DNA of 64,000 nt from Acinetobacter sp. Marseille-Q1618 (GCF_902809855.1 NZ_CADDWJ010000001.1:1302001-1366000); one strand, 5' to 3'. Positions 1-9,245 are shown, counted from the stretch's first letter. Made by a program: numbers and translations. The notes: a model not told the origin generated them from the sequence alone.

Positions 1-454
1 TAATGAGTATAAAAAATTAAGTTTTAAAACTTAAACTTTCATCTCATAGCAAACTTTGTGAAACGAATTTTAGTCGCTATCAATAGCTTATGCAATGTAT
101 TTTTTAGATAATCTGCTTGGAATTTAAACGAATATCATAAAATATAGCATGAGTGTTTTAAAATTAAACAGCTCTAAATCAGATCACCATTTATTCACGC
201 TAAACTTCGGTTAAAACATGTTAGATAAGTAATGCTGATCAGTTAAGAATTTTTTAATCCTCCCCTTGCGGAACATGCTCCTCACCTTTTCAAAGGAAGG
301 ATAAGTAGCACTGCTACGCAAGATTACTAAAAATTACTTTAATTACTTGAAGTTCCCATCTTTTTCAAAGAGGGGTTAGAGGAGATTTTTAGAAATCTAT
401 CCAATAAATTTGCTTAACTGACTGACATTATGATGTTAGATAAGGCTTTTTTAT
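1..454. other. Left-edge intergenic region, possible decayed repeat
   Basis: I see no convincing gene here. The segment at about 253-395 looks unlike the flanking AT-rich DNA. It begins with a C-rich run (AATCCTCCCCTT), ends with the G-rich near-complement (AGAGGGGTTAGAGGAGATT), and holds CTTTTCAAAGGAAGG and CTTTTTCAAAGAGGGG inside. Such inverted-repeat-like ends suggest a short non-coding dispersed element, but only one copy is visible. Promoter elements for the following acetyltransferase gene must also lie here; I could not pin them down. Confidence 0.4.
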
Positions 455-1051
455 ATGTCCTATTACAAACTTGAAACTCATCGTTTACGCTTAAGACAAT
501 GGCAAGGTTCAGATTTGATAGCATTTGCAGCACTCAATGCTGATCCTGAAGTAATGCAGTATTTTCCAAAATGTCTAAACAGTGATGAAAGTGAGCTATT
601 GGCGACGCGCTTTCATCATTTGATTCACAAACATCAATGGGGATTTTGGGCTGTCGAATTAAAAGAGAATCAAAAATTTATTGGTTTTGTCGGTTTACAT
701 GCTCAGCCCGAACAATTCACATTTTCACCGTGTGTTGAAATTGGTTGGCGCTTAGCAAAACAGTATTGGCATTACGGCTATGCAACCGAAGCTGCTCAGG
801 CTTGTTTAGCATTTGCTTTTGAAGTGTTAAAATTAGATGCTGTGGTTGCATTTACAGCTTATCCAAACCTTGCCTCTGCCAAAGTCATGCAACGTTTAGG
901 CATGACTTATTTATATGATTTTAATCACCCTCGTTTAAGGCAAGATCACCTATTATCACGTCATGTCTTATATCAAATTAAGCACAGTGAATTTTTAGCA
1001 CAAGCGCATACAAGACATTTTTACAGCTATTCATGCATTTCAGATGATTAG
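455..1051 (+). CDS. GNAT family N-acetyltransferase (RimJ/RimL-like)
   Basis: The 198-residue protein has the layout of the RimJ/RimL branch of GNAT acetyltransferases, which move an acetyl group from acetyl-CoA to an amine. It opens with the typical LETHRLRLRQW strand and has the central EIGWRLAKQYWHYGYATEAAQA segment, where the acetyl-CoA loop (Q/R-x-x-G-x-A/G) appears as YWHYGYA. It continues with ASAKVMQRLGM, the usual last helix before the final strand. The substrate cannot be told; in this subfamily it may be a ribosomal protein N-terminus or a small amine. An AAGG about 8 nt upstream is a plausible ribosome site. Its stop overlaps the stop of the convergent downstream gene by 4 bp, so no terminator fits between them. 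Confidence 0.85.
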   Translation: MSYYKLETHRLRLRQWQGSDLIAFAALNADPEVMQYFPKCLNSDESELLATRFHHLIHKHQWGFWAVELKENQKFIGFVGLHAQPEQFTFSPCVEIGWRLAKQYWHYGYATEAAQACLAFAFEVLKLDAVVAFTAYPNLASAKVMQRLGMTYLYDFNHPRLRQDHLLSRHVLYQIKHSEFLAQAHTRHFYSYSCISDD

Positions 1052-1428
1052 TTCAAAGGACTGCTTTGACTCTCAAGAAAATCACGATGAATATGGCTTA
1101 AATCAATAAGATCTTGTTTTTCAAGTTCTAGAATCTTCCAAATTTCAATAAAATCCTCTTTTAAATCGACATGACTTGAAGCCACTTTAGCCACTTGCCA
1201 TTGTTGATCTGAAATCCACAAATATACTTGTTGAGTTTCAGTATTGATCGCTTGAACTTTACCCTCAGCATTGATGCCTAATACCTTGCCTTGTTTCGGT
1301 AAAGTTGCTTCAATTTTAGGAAGACTCAATTCAACAAAGTGTTTAACTTGACGCAATCCATAACCACGAAAAATTTCTTTTTGCGCTTCAGTCAATTGTT
1401 GATATTTTTGCTCAAGCTCAGGAATCAT
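1048..1428 (-). CDS. Conserved hypothetical protein
   Basis: This 126-residue, charged, soluble-looking protein has no signal peptide or membrane segment. The first 40 residues look helical (LEQKYQQLTEAQKEIF). The middle is beta-like (GKVLGINAEGKVQAINTETQQVYLWI), and the C-terminus is helical and acidic. I do not recognise the family. The reading frame is clean and has a coding-like composition, so it is probably a real gene. It converges on the acetyltransferase gene with overlapping stops. No function can be assigned. Confidence 0.6.
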   Translation of the reverse strand: MIPELEQKYQQLTEAQKEIFRGYGLRQVKHFVELSLPKIEATLPKQGKVLGINAEGKVQAINTETQQVYLWISDQQWQVAKVASSHVDLKEDFIEIWKILELEKQDLIDLSHIHRDFLESQSSPLN

Positions 1429-1617
1429 TTTATTACCCAGTACACGTTAAATATATTCATCAAAAATAATAAAATTAAAGTAATCCAATAAATTACTTTA
1501 TTTCGTCTAAAACATATACAGTAGAGTGCTTTGAAAAACAATTATCCTTTTGGCTTTTTTTATGAAGAAAAGATACTAAGAATATTCAAAAATATCCTGA
1601 GTACCTCATTTTTATCA

Positions 1618-1992
1618 TTATTTTAAATTACATTCACCCAGTGATAAATACTCTGAGCCGCTTGCCATTTCAACTGTACATTTGACTTGTACCATCTGTC
1701 CCTCTTTTAACTGACTAAATTTTGCAGCAGCACGATCAGCAGGAGTTGCTCGTGTTAAGGCAGTTTCAGGATCATTTGGACTAGCAAATTCAACCAAAAC
1801 TCCACCTTCCATATTCTCATCAAGTGCAGCAACGACTGCTTTAAAATCAACTTCATTGTTATATTCAGGCAATTCCATTGAAGAATAATCCGCCTCAACA
1901 TAGCGCTGATATAGTTCATCTAATTGTACAGTCTGTGCAAAACTAATACTGGATTGTAAAAGTAAGGCTGATAAAGCAATTTTTTTCATCAT
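1618..1992 (-). CDS. Small exported protein, possible OB-fold
   Basis: The 124-residue product starts with a clear Sec signal peptide (MMKKIALSALLLQSSISFAQ, cleavage likely after SFA), so the mature protein should be periplasmic. The mature part has an acidic first half. The second half (KEGQMVQVKCTVEMASGSEYLSLGECNLK) resembles the short beta-barrel tail of tRNA_anti-like/OB-fold exported proteins, with two cysteines that could form a disulphide. That fold is a weak inference from pattern only. It sits alone on the minus strand between a hypothetical gene and xerC, with gaps on both sides. No function can be given. Confidence 0.65.
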   Translation of the reverse strand: MMKKIALSALLLQSSISFAQTVQLDELYQRYVEADYSSMELPEYNNEVDFKAVVAALDENMEGGVLVEFASPNDPETALTRATPADRAAAKFSQLKEGQMVQVKCTVEMASGSEYLSLGECNLK

Positions 1993-2086
1993 TTTTAGAT
2001 ATTCGCATTATTTAAGAATCATGAAATATAAAGTGCGATAATACTCTAAACAATGTCATTTTATGCTTTTGTTATTATATGCAAAG

Positions 2087-3004
2087 CTACTTTTTCACTG
2101 CGCGAGGATGAGCTTGATCATATACTTGTGCTAAACGATCAAAATCAATATGCGTATAAATTTGTGTCGTAGTTAAATTACTATGCCCAAGCATTTCTTG
2201 TACTGCTCGCAAATCACCACTGTTTGAAAGCATATGACTTGCAAAGCAATGTCTTAACAAATGCGGATGTAAGTCCACATTTACCCCTGCCCTTTGCGCT
2301 TGATATTTCACTCTATTTTCTATTTGACGGGGTGTAATTGCATTACCTTTTTGAGTAATAAAAACAGATGATTCAGGCTTAAATTCACCTTGCCAAATGC
2401 GATATATTTTCAACCAATTAATCAAACTCTGTTTGGCTTTACTCCCAAAAGGGACAATTCGGGTTTTATTCCCTTTACCTGTAATACGTAATAATTGCCG
2501 ATTAAAATCAATATCTTGAATCCTTAATCCTTGCACTTCCGCTAGACGTAAACCACTCGAATATAACAGTTCTAAAATAGCTTTATCGCGTAACCATAGC
2601 TGTTTTTCTAAGGGTTTTTCTGGCGCAGCCTGATCCATAATTTGATTGACCGTTTCAATATCAATCATGCCAGGCAAAGGACGTGGTTGCCTTTTTAATT
2701 GCAAATCATCCGCAGGATTCATTTCCAGATAATGCCCTTGCTTTGCCCATTTCATGAACTGACGAATCGAGGTGAGATGACGTTGTAAACTACTTGAAGT
2801 TAATTGATCTTTTTCAACTTTATAAGCAAGATATTCTCTTAAATCTGAAGCTTCAATTTGCTTTAATTCTATTTGTCTTGTATAGCAAAAGTCGATAAAA
2901 CCTGAAACATCACGAAAATAAGCATCTAAGGTGTGTTCAGATTGATTTTGGATTTGACGATCTTTTATCCACATAGAAAGCAGTTGCATTGCCCCATATT
3001 GCAT
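2087..3004 (-). CDS. xerC: Tyrosine recombinase XerC
   Basis: This is a site-specific tyrosine recombinase of the XerC/XerD family. With XerD it resolves chromosome dimers at dif near the terminus, at division. The N-terminal SAM-like core-binding domain covers about residues 10-90, followed by the catalytic domain. Catalytic residues are visible: the first Arg in SSGLRLAEVQGL, Lys in the KGNKTR hairpin, the HPHLLRH box (His-x-x-Arg), the His of LGHSNL and the nucleophilic Tyr in TTQIYTH. Length is about 305 residues, normal for XerC. The frame can start at GTG 3019, but ATG 3004 has GGTGAG about 7 nt upstream and is preferred. XerC rather than XerD is chosen on overall resemblance; that choice is less certain than the family. 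Confidence 0.9.
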   Translation of the reverse strand: MQYGAMQLLSMWIKDRQIQNQSEHTLDAYFRDVSGFIDFCYTRQIELKQIEASDLREYLAYKVEKDQLTSSSLQRHLTSIRQFMKWAKQGHYLEMNPADDLQLKRQPRPLPGMIDIETVNQIMDQAAPEKPLEKQLWLRDKAILELLYSSGLRLAEVQGLRIQDIDFNRQLLRITGKGNKTRIVPFGSKAKQSLINWLKIYRIWQGEFKPESSVFITQKGNAITPRQIENRVKYQAQRAGVNVDLHPHLLRHCFASHMLSNSGDLRAVQEMLGHSNLTTTQIYTHIDFDRLAQVYDQAHPRAVKK

Positions 3005-3133
3005 AAATGATCTCACCAAATAAAAACTTAAACTAGTTTAGCAAAAATTCTTACTTTCATCAGACTATTTATTCACACCTTATTATTTATGATTTTAATA
3101 CAGTATCTTAACTAATAATTGCTATAAGGTTAA

Positions 3134-3409
3134 TTATACATGATCTGTTTTTGCAATGACTTCAAATCTACCTTGAGGCGTTTTAACCAAGACTATCCCC
3201 TCAGCACTGATATAAAACTCTTTTGGATAATCAAAGTCCAAAGCCAGTTCAGGATTGCGTAATGCCACAAACTGAGCTTGCTTATACCCTTCAACAGTTC
3301 GACCTATGTCTAAATAAGTGACTTCAGAAAAGTTAAGTTTGAAACCTTTCTCATGGTTCTTTGGATCAATCCAAGGAAAAAATCCTGTGTGCTTTTTACG
3401 TTGTGCCAT
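3134..3409 (-). CDS. Small conserved hypothetical protein
   Basis: The 91-residue protein is basic at the N-terminus (MAQRKKHTGFFPWIDPKNHEKG) and then alternates strand-like segments ending in GRFEVIAKTDHV. No signal peptide, membrane helix or known motif is visible and I do not recognise the family. It lies downstream of glnA on the same strand, but the strong glnA terminator at 3465-3493 stands between them. It therefore probably has its own promoter. A 16-nt unit repeated in tandem (3431-3463) lies just upstream of its start. Confidence 0.6.
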   Translation of the reverse strand: MAQRKKHTGFFPWIDPKNHEKGFKLNFSEVTYLDIGRTVEGYKQAQFVALRNPELALDFDYPKEFYISAEGIVLVKTPQGRFEVIAKTDHV

Positions 3410-3430
3410 CTCTTAATCATCAATTCTTTT

Positions 3431-3463
3431 ATCTAAAACGATCATATATCTAAAACGATCATA
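3431..3463. repeat. Tandem 16-nt repeat
   Basis: The unit ATCTAAAACGATCATA occurs at 3431-3446 and again at 3448-3463, a period of 17 with one spacer base. It lies between the glnA terminator and the start of the 91-residue gene. Confidence 0.85.
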
Positions 3464-3464
3464 C

Positions 3465-3493
3465 AAAAAGACCCGCAAAAAGCGGGTCTTTTT
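3465..3493 (-). terminator. Terminator of glnA
   Basis: A 12-bp stem (AAAAAGACCCGC / GCGGGTCTTTTT) with a 5-nt A loop is followed by a T-run on either strand. It sits right after the glnA stop and is a typical rho-independent terminator. Confidence 0.92.
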
Positions 3494-3513
3494 CAGTGTA
3501 ATTTTTCTAAGAA

Positions 3514-4929
3514 TTACAAGCTGTAATACATATCAAATTCAACTGGGTGCGTTGTTGTATTTAAACGACGAACTTCTTCAGTTTTAAGCTCGATATACGC
3601 ATCAAGCATATCTTTGGTGAATACGCCACCTTTTAATAAGTAGTCGTGATCCGCAGCAAGTGCCTCAAGTGCCATATCTAAGCTATGCGCAACAGTTGGG
3701 ATTTTAGCTTCTTCTTCAGGAGGAAGATCATACAAGTTTTTATCAGCAGCATCACCTGGATGAATTTTGTTTTGAATACCATCAAGACCTGCCATCAACA
3801 ATGCAGCAAAACCTAAGTATGGGTTCATCATTGGATCAGGGAAACGTGCTTCGATACGTTTACCTTTAGGGCTAGACACGTATGGAATACGGATAGACGC
3901 TGAACGGTTACGTGCTGAGTAAGCAAGCATAATCGGTGCTTCAAAATGTGGTACCAAACGTTTATACGAGTTCGTAGATGGGTTTGTAATCGCATTCAAT
4001 GAACGTGCATGTTTGATGATACCGCCAATGAAATACAATGCCATTTCTGACAAACCTGCATACTCATCACCAGCGAACAAGTTTTTGCCATCTTTAGAGA
4101 TAGACATATGTACGTGCATACCAGAACCATTATCACCAACCATTGGTTTAGGCATAAAAGTCGCAGTTTTAGCAAATTGGTGAGCAACGTTCCAAACCGC
4201 ATATTTGAACTGTTGAACTTCATCTGCTTTACGCACTAAGGTATTGAAACTTACACCAATTTCTAATTGGCAAGATGCAACCTCATGGTGATGTACTTCT
4301 ACACGACCTGGTCCCATGATGTCTTCAATACGTGCACACATTTCAGCGCGCATATCTTGTGAAGAGTCAACTGGTGGTACTGGGAAATAACCACCTTTCA
4401 CACGTGGACGGTGACCTGAGTTACCCGCTTCGTAGTCTTTACCTGTAGACCAAGCAGCTTCTTCAGCGATCAAAGTATGACGAGCGCCAGACATATCAAT
4501 GTCCCATTTCACTTCATCAAATACAAAGAATTCTGGTTCTGGGCCAAAGAATGCAGTATCACCAATGCCTGTAGATTTTAAATATTCTTCAGCACGACGA
4601 GCAATAGAGCGTGGGTCACGTTCATAACCTTGACCTGTAGATGGCTCAATCACATCACAAGTCACAACAACAGTCGCTTCAGCAAAGAATGGATCAATAA
4701 AAGCTGAATTAGCATCTGGGCGAAGAATCATATCTGATGCTTCAATGCCTTTCCAACCAGCAATAGAAGAACCATCAAACATTTTACCGTCTTCAAAAGT
4801 ATCTTCATCAATACTGTCAGCAGGATATGTTACGTGTTGTTCTTTACCCTTGGTATCAGTAAAGCGAAAATCGACCCATTTTGCGCCACTTTCTTGGATG
4901 AGTTGTAGGACCTTGTTCGCCATGCTCAT
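3514..4929 (-). CDS. glnA: Glutamine synthetase, type I
   Basis: Glutamine synthetase makes glutamine from glutamate, ammonia and ATP and is the main ammonia-assimilating enzyme. Signatures include [12 protein letters not shown], the ligand region [10 protein letters not shown], the [13 protein letters not shown] segment and [19 protein letters not shown] and the adenylylation-site loop NLYDLPPEE (Tyr modified by GlnE in this family) follow. Length of 471 residues matches bacterial GSI-beta. The open frame runs up to 4995, but those extra 22 residues look non-coding. ATG 4929 has GGAG 4 nt upstream, and the inner ATG 4923 has the same GGAG at 10 nt, so either may be used. It is a single-gene unit with its own terminator; no ntrBC genes lie beside it. 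Confidence 0.97.
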   Translation of the reverse strand: MSMANKVLQLIQESGAKWVDFRFTDTKGKEQHVTYPADSIDEDTFEDGKMFDGSSIAGWKGIEASDMILRPDANSAFIDPFFAEATVVVTCDVIEPSTGQGYERDPRSIARRAEEYLKSTGIGDTAFFGPEPEFFVFDEVKWDIDMSGARHTLIAEEAAWSTGKDYEAGNSGHRPRVKGGYFPVPPVDSSQDMRAEMCARIEDIMGPGRVEVHHHEVASCQLEIGVSFNTLVRKADEVQQFKYAVWNVAHQFAKTATFMPKPMVGDNGSGMHVHMSISKDGKNLFAGDEYAGLSEMALYFIGGIIKHARSLNAITNPSTNSYKRLVPHFEAPIMLAYSARNRSASIRIPYVSSPKGKRIEARFPDPMMNPYLGFAALLMAGLDGIQNKIHPGDAADKNLYDLPPEEEAKIPTVAHSLDMALEALAADHDYLLKGGVFTKDMLDAYIELKTEEVRRLNTTTHPVEFDMYYSL

Positions 4930-5361
4930 TTTGCTCCGATGATTTTTTGTTGCACATTTTATAGTGCGTGTTAGTAGTTGGTGTTTATGTAGCAATTACC
5001 GTACCAACTTCAAGAATATTTGCTAAAAGATTGAATTCCCTATTAGAAAATATACTTTAATTTGTTTAGACCCGCTCTATTATACAAGCCACATTTATAA
5101 ATGCACCATCTTCATACACACTTCTTTGTTTTAAATATTTATTCAATCTATTGATTGCACTATTATTGTGCGATTATTTATAAATGTATTATCTTGGTGC
5201 TAATTTTGTTTTACTGCTAAACAATTCGATTTAAATTTTAACCATCTTGGATATTAATATTTTAGTTTAAATTAATTTTCCATATTGTTTTTATTGATAA
5301 TTTATTGAATAAAAGTAAAACCTAACAGCGTGATTAAGTTTTACCTTCATGTCTTCAAAGT
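4930..5361. other. Intergenic region upstream of glnA
   Basis: This 432-bp AT-rich stretch lies between glnA and the next minus-strand gene. It holds the candidate glnA promoter described separately. I looked for a sigma-54 site (TGGCAC-N5-TTGC) on the minus strand and saw none that is convincing. No small gene stands out. Confidence 0.5.
5079..5084 (-). promoter_or_regulatory. Candidate -10 element for glnA
   Basis: A perfect TATAAT (minus strand) is preceded by TTG, about 150 nt before the glnA start. No good -35 hexamer sits at the right distance, so it may need an activator or may be chance. Confidence 0.35.
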
Positions 5362-5895
5362 TTATGACATTTCTATTTCAGCACGCGCAATTAATGCTTC
5401 AACTACCAATAACACATCGTCTTTTTTACGTGCATCTACCACAAAAATAGGTAAATCATAGTTTTCCATGTCACTGAAATCTCGATATGTTTTTAAAAGA
5501 CTTTCTGGATTTTCATCCACATGGGTAATACCAACAATAATATTATCCACATGTGCTTTAAATGATTCTAAATAAAATTTTAAATCGTCTAAGGCATTTT
5601 TACGAGAATGATCAATCAGTACAATCGCTCCAATTGCACCTTTACAGATCACTGACCAAATAAAGTCAAAGCGATCTTGCCCTGGTGTACCATACAAACC
5701 GACCACAACACCGTCTTCAAGTTTAATTTCACCATAGTCAATACCAACTGTTGTTAATGCTTTGGTATGTGCATCTTGATCTGTATTTAACGCTTCCGTT
5801 GAAAGTACTGAAACCTCAGAAAGTGATTTTATGGCTTCTGTCTTACCAGCCCCCATTGTGCCACCAAATACAATTTTGTATTTCTGTAAGATCAA
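5362..5895 (-). CDS. Small Ras-like GTPase (MglA/COG2229-like)
   Basis: This 177-residue protein is a single P-loop GTPase domain. The Walker A/G1 loop is GGTMGAGKT and the switch-I region is around TTVGIDYGE. G3 appears as YGTPGQDRF (a TPGQ form as in MglA-like GTPases, not the Ras DTAGQ). G4 is GITHVD and a G5-like segment is FVVDARKK. Such proteins act as molecular switches, for example in polarity and surface motility in Myxococcus. The frame can begin at 5934, but TTG 5895 has GGGAG 6 nt upstream and gives the compact N-terminus MILQKYKIVFGG, so I place the start there. It is second in a two-gene unit, 93 nt after the unrecognised 314-residue gene; no MglB/roadblock gene is adjacent. The cellular role is unknown. 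Confidence 0.85.
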   Translation of the reverse strand: MILQKYKIVFGGTMGAGKTEAIKSLSEVSVLSTEALNTDQDAHTKALTTVGIDYGEIKLEDGVVVGLYGTPGQDRFDFIWSVICKGAIGAIVLIDHSRKNALDDLKFYLESFKAHVDNIIVGITHVDENPESLLKTYRDFSDMENYDLPIFVVDARKKDDVLLVVEALIARAEIEMS

Positions 5896-5988
5896 TTTTT
5901 TCTCCCTTGCCCATATGCATGGACGATAAACCACTTTTTATTTATTGAATTCAATTTTAAATCTTGAAGCAAAACTTAATTATCTATT

Positions 5989-6933
5989 TTACAAACCAAG
6001 TTTACGTCTTAATTTACCAAAGAAACCTTTAAGTACACTTTCAGTTTTTTCAGATTTTACAATTAATTTTGCATCTGCTTCATTAATTTCTTGTACGGCG
6101 TCCATTAAAACCGCCACTGAAATAAAATGCTGAATTACGGATTGCTTAATTTCTAGTTTCTTCTCAACCTGACTAATACTGGCACCCTTTTCAAAACAAG
6201 CAGCAATTTTAAAAACATTTTGTCGATCATAAGCAGATTGTGGCTGTGGCCAAAATTTTAACTTATAAAATGTATTGCTATTTTGTTCTTTCAATAATTG
6301 TGGCGAATACCAAAGTAAATTCCATAGCCAAATTTTAAGGTCTTGTCCTTGAATAGAATCCACACTTTGCACTTTTTGCATAGTTGCGTAAGTATAATTC
6401 AATGAGCTATCTGTACTATTTGCTCGACGCTCTGGATCAACCCACACTTGTTCCTTTCGAATATTGATTAAAGCAATATTCCCCTGTTGATCAAAAACCT
6501 GAATATTACTGTTTCTTGGATCGAATAATTCTTTTACAAGTTTATTTATATCGGTAGTTTGCGTCGACTTTGTAGTTTGAGCCTCATAATTTGATCGTTT
6601 AAGTGGCGTCCCCATATACCGTGCTTTAAACCAATTACGAATCTCATCGGTAGCAGAAAATGGCAAATACAATGCATCATTTTCAATAGAACCCGCTTTA
6701 TCTTGTTTATTGACCAAACGTAAATAAGCAATTTTTTGATTACCTACCAAGTTTTGAATAGTAGGTGAACCAAAAAACATATCATTAACCAATAGAATAT
6801 CTAATTGGGGATCTGCAATATTAACCCAATTAATTTGAATAGATGTATCGTATAGCGCCTGAATTTTTTGTTTTAGGCTTTCTAATACGTTTAAACTCAA
6901 TCCAAAGATGGCTATTTTTACTTGTTCACTCAC
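5989..6933 (-). CDS. Unrecognised protein, putative partner of the small GTPase
   Basis: The 314-residue soluble protein begins with a segment that reads like a receiver or Rossmann fold (VKIAIFGLSLNVLESLKQKI, then LDILLVNDMFF). It lacks a clear phosphoacceptor aspartate, so it may be a pseudo-receiver. A polar linker (about 110-140, rich in T, Q and K) separates it from a second part. The C-terminal quarter (residues about 235-295, FKIAACFEKGASISQVEKKLEI onward) looks like a winged-helix or small helical domain, ending in a basic LRRKLGL. The start is GTG 6933 with a very strong GGGGGAG 6 nt upstream. It is encoded just before the GTPase gene on the same strand and may be its effector or regulator. 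That is inference from context; I do not recognise the family. Confidence 0.7.
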   Translation of the reverse strand: MSEQVKIAIFGLSLNVLESLKQKIQALYDTSIQINWVNIADPQLDILLVNDMFFGSPTIQNLVGNQKIAYLRLVNKQDKAGSIENDALYLPFSATDEIRNWFKARYMGTPLKRSNYEAQTTKSTQTTDINKLVKELFDPRNSNIQVFDQQGNIALINIRKEQVWVDPERRANSTDSSLNYTYATMQKVQSVDSIQGQDLKIWLWNLLWYSPQLLKEQNSNTFYKLKFWPQPQSAYDRQNVFKIAACFEKGASISQVEKKLEIKQSVIQHFISVAVLMDAVQEINEADAKLIVKSEKTESVLKGFFGKLRRKLGL

Positions 6934-7590
6934 AAAATTCTCCCCCGAATATATGTGACAATTTTATCATTTTTAAAACAAAAGGCAAAACAATTAACAA
7001 ATTTCAAACCCCCTAATATGCTAGTTTTTTTAAGATGAATATCAATAAATTAGCCTCATCCCTAAGTTTTTTAGACACAGTAGTCACAAAACTTGCATAC
7101 TAAATACATATTTACATAATTTTAGACCACTGACTATCAAATTTTAGACTATTTTTAAACCAGTAAAATTTAAAAAAGATATTTAAAATTCATAAAATTA
7201 TTATTTATAAATTTATACATTTGTATTTTAAACTTTAGTACTAATTAATTAGATTCCATATTGTTTTTTATTTAACACCATTAAATGCATTATTAAATTT
7301 AATTAAAAAATTATTATATTTCATTCGATTTATATCATTTTATAGCGAATATAAACAGATATATACATCAAATTAATTCTATTTAGTTTATTGATATATT
7401 TAATAAAAAAACTCACTTAGTAAGCTTAAAAATAGTTAAACAGTGAACAAACTTTTTTGCTATGATGAGCCTCTGCTTGTGAGTTGTAGCCATTATACGG
7501 GTGTTTTTAGGAAAATTACCGTTCCACGACTCAATAAGTGTTTTCGGACAATAAGCATATTTAATGCATAGATTTTAATAGGTTAAGCTT
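6934..7590. other. Long AT-rich divergent intergenic region
   Basis: This 657-bp gap separates the minus-strand GTPase operon from plus-strand trpG. It is extremely AT-rich from about 7000 to 7440 (many TTTAAA/AATTAA stretches). No open frame there looks coding. I saw no Trp-rich leader peptide or attenuator before trpG. It must hold both divergent promoters. Confidence 0.6.
7461..7466 (+). promoter_or_regulatory. Candidate -10 element for trpGDC
   Basis: TATGAT lies 125 nt before trpG and directly follows GTGAACAAACTTTTTTGC. The -35 match is poor (TTAAAC at 7436, 19-nt spacer). It is the best candidate seen in the gap. Confidence 0.3.
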
Positions 7591-8175
7591 ATGCTTCTGA
7601 TGATCGACAATTATGACAGCTTTACTTACAACATCGTCCAATATTTTGGCGAGTTAAACCAAGAAGTGAAAGTCGTCCGTAACGATGCCGTGACATTAGA
7701 GGATATTGAGCGATGGCAACCAAAGTATTTAGTCATTGGGCCTGGACCTTGTTCTCCATCTGAAGCAGGTATTTCTATTGCTACCATTCAGCATTTTGCA
7801 GGGAAAATACCATTGCTTGGGGTGTGTTTAGGACATCAATCCATTGGTCAGGCATTTGGTGGGGATATTATTCGTGCTAAAACCGTAATGCATGGCCGTT
7901 TATCGGACATGTACCATAGTGATACGGGTATTTTTAGTCATCTTCCATCGCCTTTTTCAGCAACGCGCTATCATTCTTTAGTGATTGATCAAGCAACTTT
8001 GCCTGAATGCTTGGATGTGACCTGTTGGACCAATCAAGCGGATGGTTCAATTGAAGAGATTATGGGCGTGAAACATAAGACACTTGCTGTAGAAGGCGTG
8101 CAGTTCCACCCTGAATCGATCTTGAGTCAACATGGTCACCAAATCTTTAAAAACTTTTTAGAAATTTATGCGTAG
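7591..8175 (+). CDS. trpG: Anthranilate/aminodeoxychorismate synthase glutaminase subunit
   Basis: This is the glutamine amidotransferase subunit that supplies ammonia to TrpE for anthranilate synthesis. In Acinetobacter-type organisms it probably also serves PabB for folate. The class-I amidotransferase triad is visible: Cys in [16 protein letters not shown], and His and Glu in VQFHPES. The oxyanion loop is [11 protein letters not shown]. Length of 194 residues is normal. An AGG lies about 9 nt before the ATG. It heads a tight trpG-trpD-trpC operon (5-nt gap to trpD). trpE is not in this window, which fits the split trp organisation known in Acinetobacter and Pseudomonas. Confidence 0.95.
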   Translation: MLLMIDNYDSFTYNIVQYFGELNQEVKVVRNDAVTLEDIERWQPKYLVIGPGPCSPSEAGISIATIQHFAGKIPLLGVCLGHQSIGQAFGGDIIRAKTVMHGRLSDMYHSDTGIFSHLPSPFSATRYHSLVIDQATLPECLDVTCWTNQADGSIEEIMGVKHKTLAVEGVQFHPESILSQHGHQIFKNFLEIYA

Positions 8176-8180
8176 TCAAA

Positions 8181-9227
8181 ATGAATATTCAACAAGCTTT
8201 AAATAACATCACAAAAAATATCGAACTCACTCAACCGCAAATGGAACAAGTGATGCGTACCATCATGAATGGTGAAGCCACAGATGCCCAAATTGGTGCA
8301 TTTATGATGGGGCTTCGCCTAAAAGGTGAAAGTATTGATGAAATCACGGCTGCTGCACGGGTGATGCGTGAGTTAGCCATTAAAATTGATGTCAGCGATT
8401 TACCTCATTTGGTCGATATTGTCGGTACCGGTGGTGATGGTCAAAATCTATTTAATGTCTCCACTGCTTCAAGTTTTGTGATTGCTGCTGCGGGTGCAAC
8501 CATTGCTAAACATGGTGGTCGTGGCGTGTCATCTAAATCTGGTTCATCTGATCTGCTTGAACAGGCAGGCATTCACCTCGACTTAAACATGCAACAAACT
8601 GAACGTTGTATTCGAGAAATGGGCGTTGGTTTCCTATTTGCACCCAATCACCATAAAGCCATGAAATATGCTGCTGCGCCACGGAAAGAGTTAGGTTTCC
8701 GTAGTATTTTTAATTTACTTGGCCCGCTTACGAATCCGGCTGGAGTAAAACGTTTTGTGATTGGAGTATTTTCTACAGAATTATGTCGCCCGATGGCAGA
8801 AGTACTCAAACAACTCGGTGCTGAGCATGTCTTAGTGGTGCATTCTAAAGATGGCTTAGACGAAATCAGTCTTGCATCATCAACCTATGTTGCTGAACTC
8901 AAAGACGGTGAAATCACTGAATGGGAAATTCAACCTGAAGAAGTAGATATCGAATCACAAACTTTAACAGGTCTTTCTGTTGATAGTGCTGCTGAAAGTT
9001 TAGCTTTAATAAAAGATGCCTTAGGCAAAAATAAATCTGCCAAAGGTGAAAAAGCAGCAAGTATGATTGCACTCAATGCTGGTGCAGGGATCTATGTTTC
9101 TGGTTTAACCAAAACCTATAAACAAGGTGTGGCTTTGGCACATGACATTATCTATGGTGGTCAAGCTTTAGAAAAAATGGGTGTCTTATCCGAGTTTACC
9201 AAAACTTTGAAAGCATACGAAATATAA
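8181..9227 (+). CDS. trpD: Anthranilate phosphoribosyltransferase
   Basis: TrpD joins anthranilate to PRPP to give phosphoribosyl-anthranilate, the second step of tryptophan synthesis. The PRPP-binding loop [15 protein letters not shown] and the [18 protein letters not shown] segment are intact, as is the later [11 protein letters not shown] motif. Length of 348 residues is standard. It starts 5 nt after trpG and is followed 18 nt later by trpC, so all three are surely co-transcribed. Nothing unusual is seen. Confidence 0.97.
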   Translation: MNIQQALNNITKNIELTQPQMEQVMRTIMNGEATDAQIGAFMMGLRLKGESIDEITAAARVMRELAIKIDVSDLPHLVDIVGTGGDGQNLFNVSTASSFVIAAAGATIAKHGGRGVSSKSGSSDLLEQAGIHLDLNMQQTERCIREMGVGFLFAPNHHKAMKYAAAPRKELGFRSIFNLLGPLTNPAGVKRFVIGVFSTELCRPMAEVLKQLGAEHVLVVHSKDGLDEISLASSTYVAELKDGEITEWEIQPEEVDIESQTLTGLSVDSAAESLALIKDALGKNKSAKGEKAASMIALNAGAGIYVSGLTKTYKQGVALAHDIIYGGQALEKMGVLSEFTKTLKAYEI

Positions 9228-9245
9228 GAATGAGAGGAAATGAGC

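Noticed and set aside
4930..5361. Sigma-54/NtrC promoter for glnA
   Set aside because: The sequence TGGTGCA on the minus strand near 5102-5108 suggests a -24 box, but no GC at -12 follows at the needed spacing.
7467..7590. Trp attenuator/leader peptide before trpG
   Set aside because: No short frame with repeated TGG codons and no terminator/antiterminator pair is visible.
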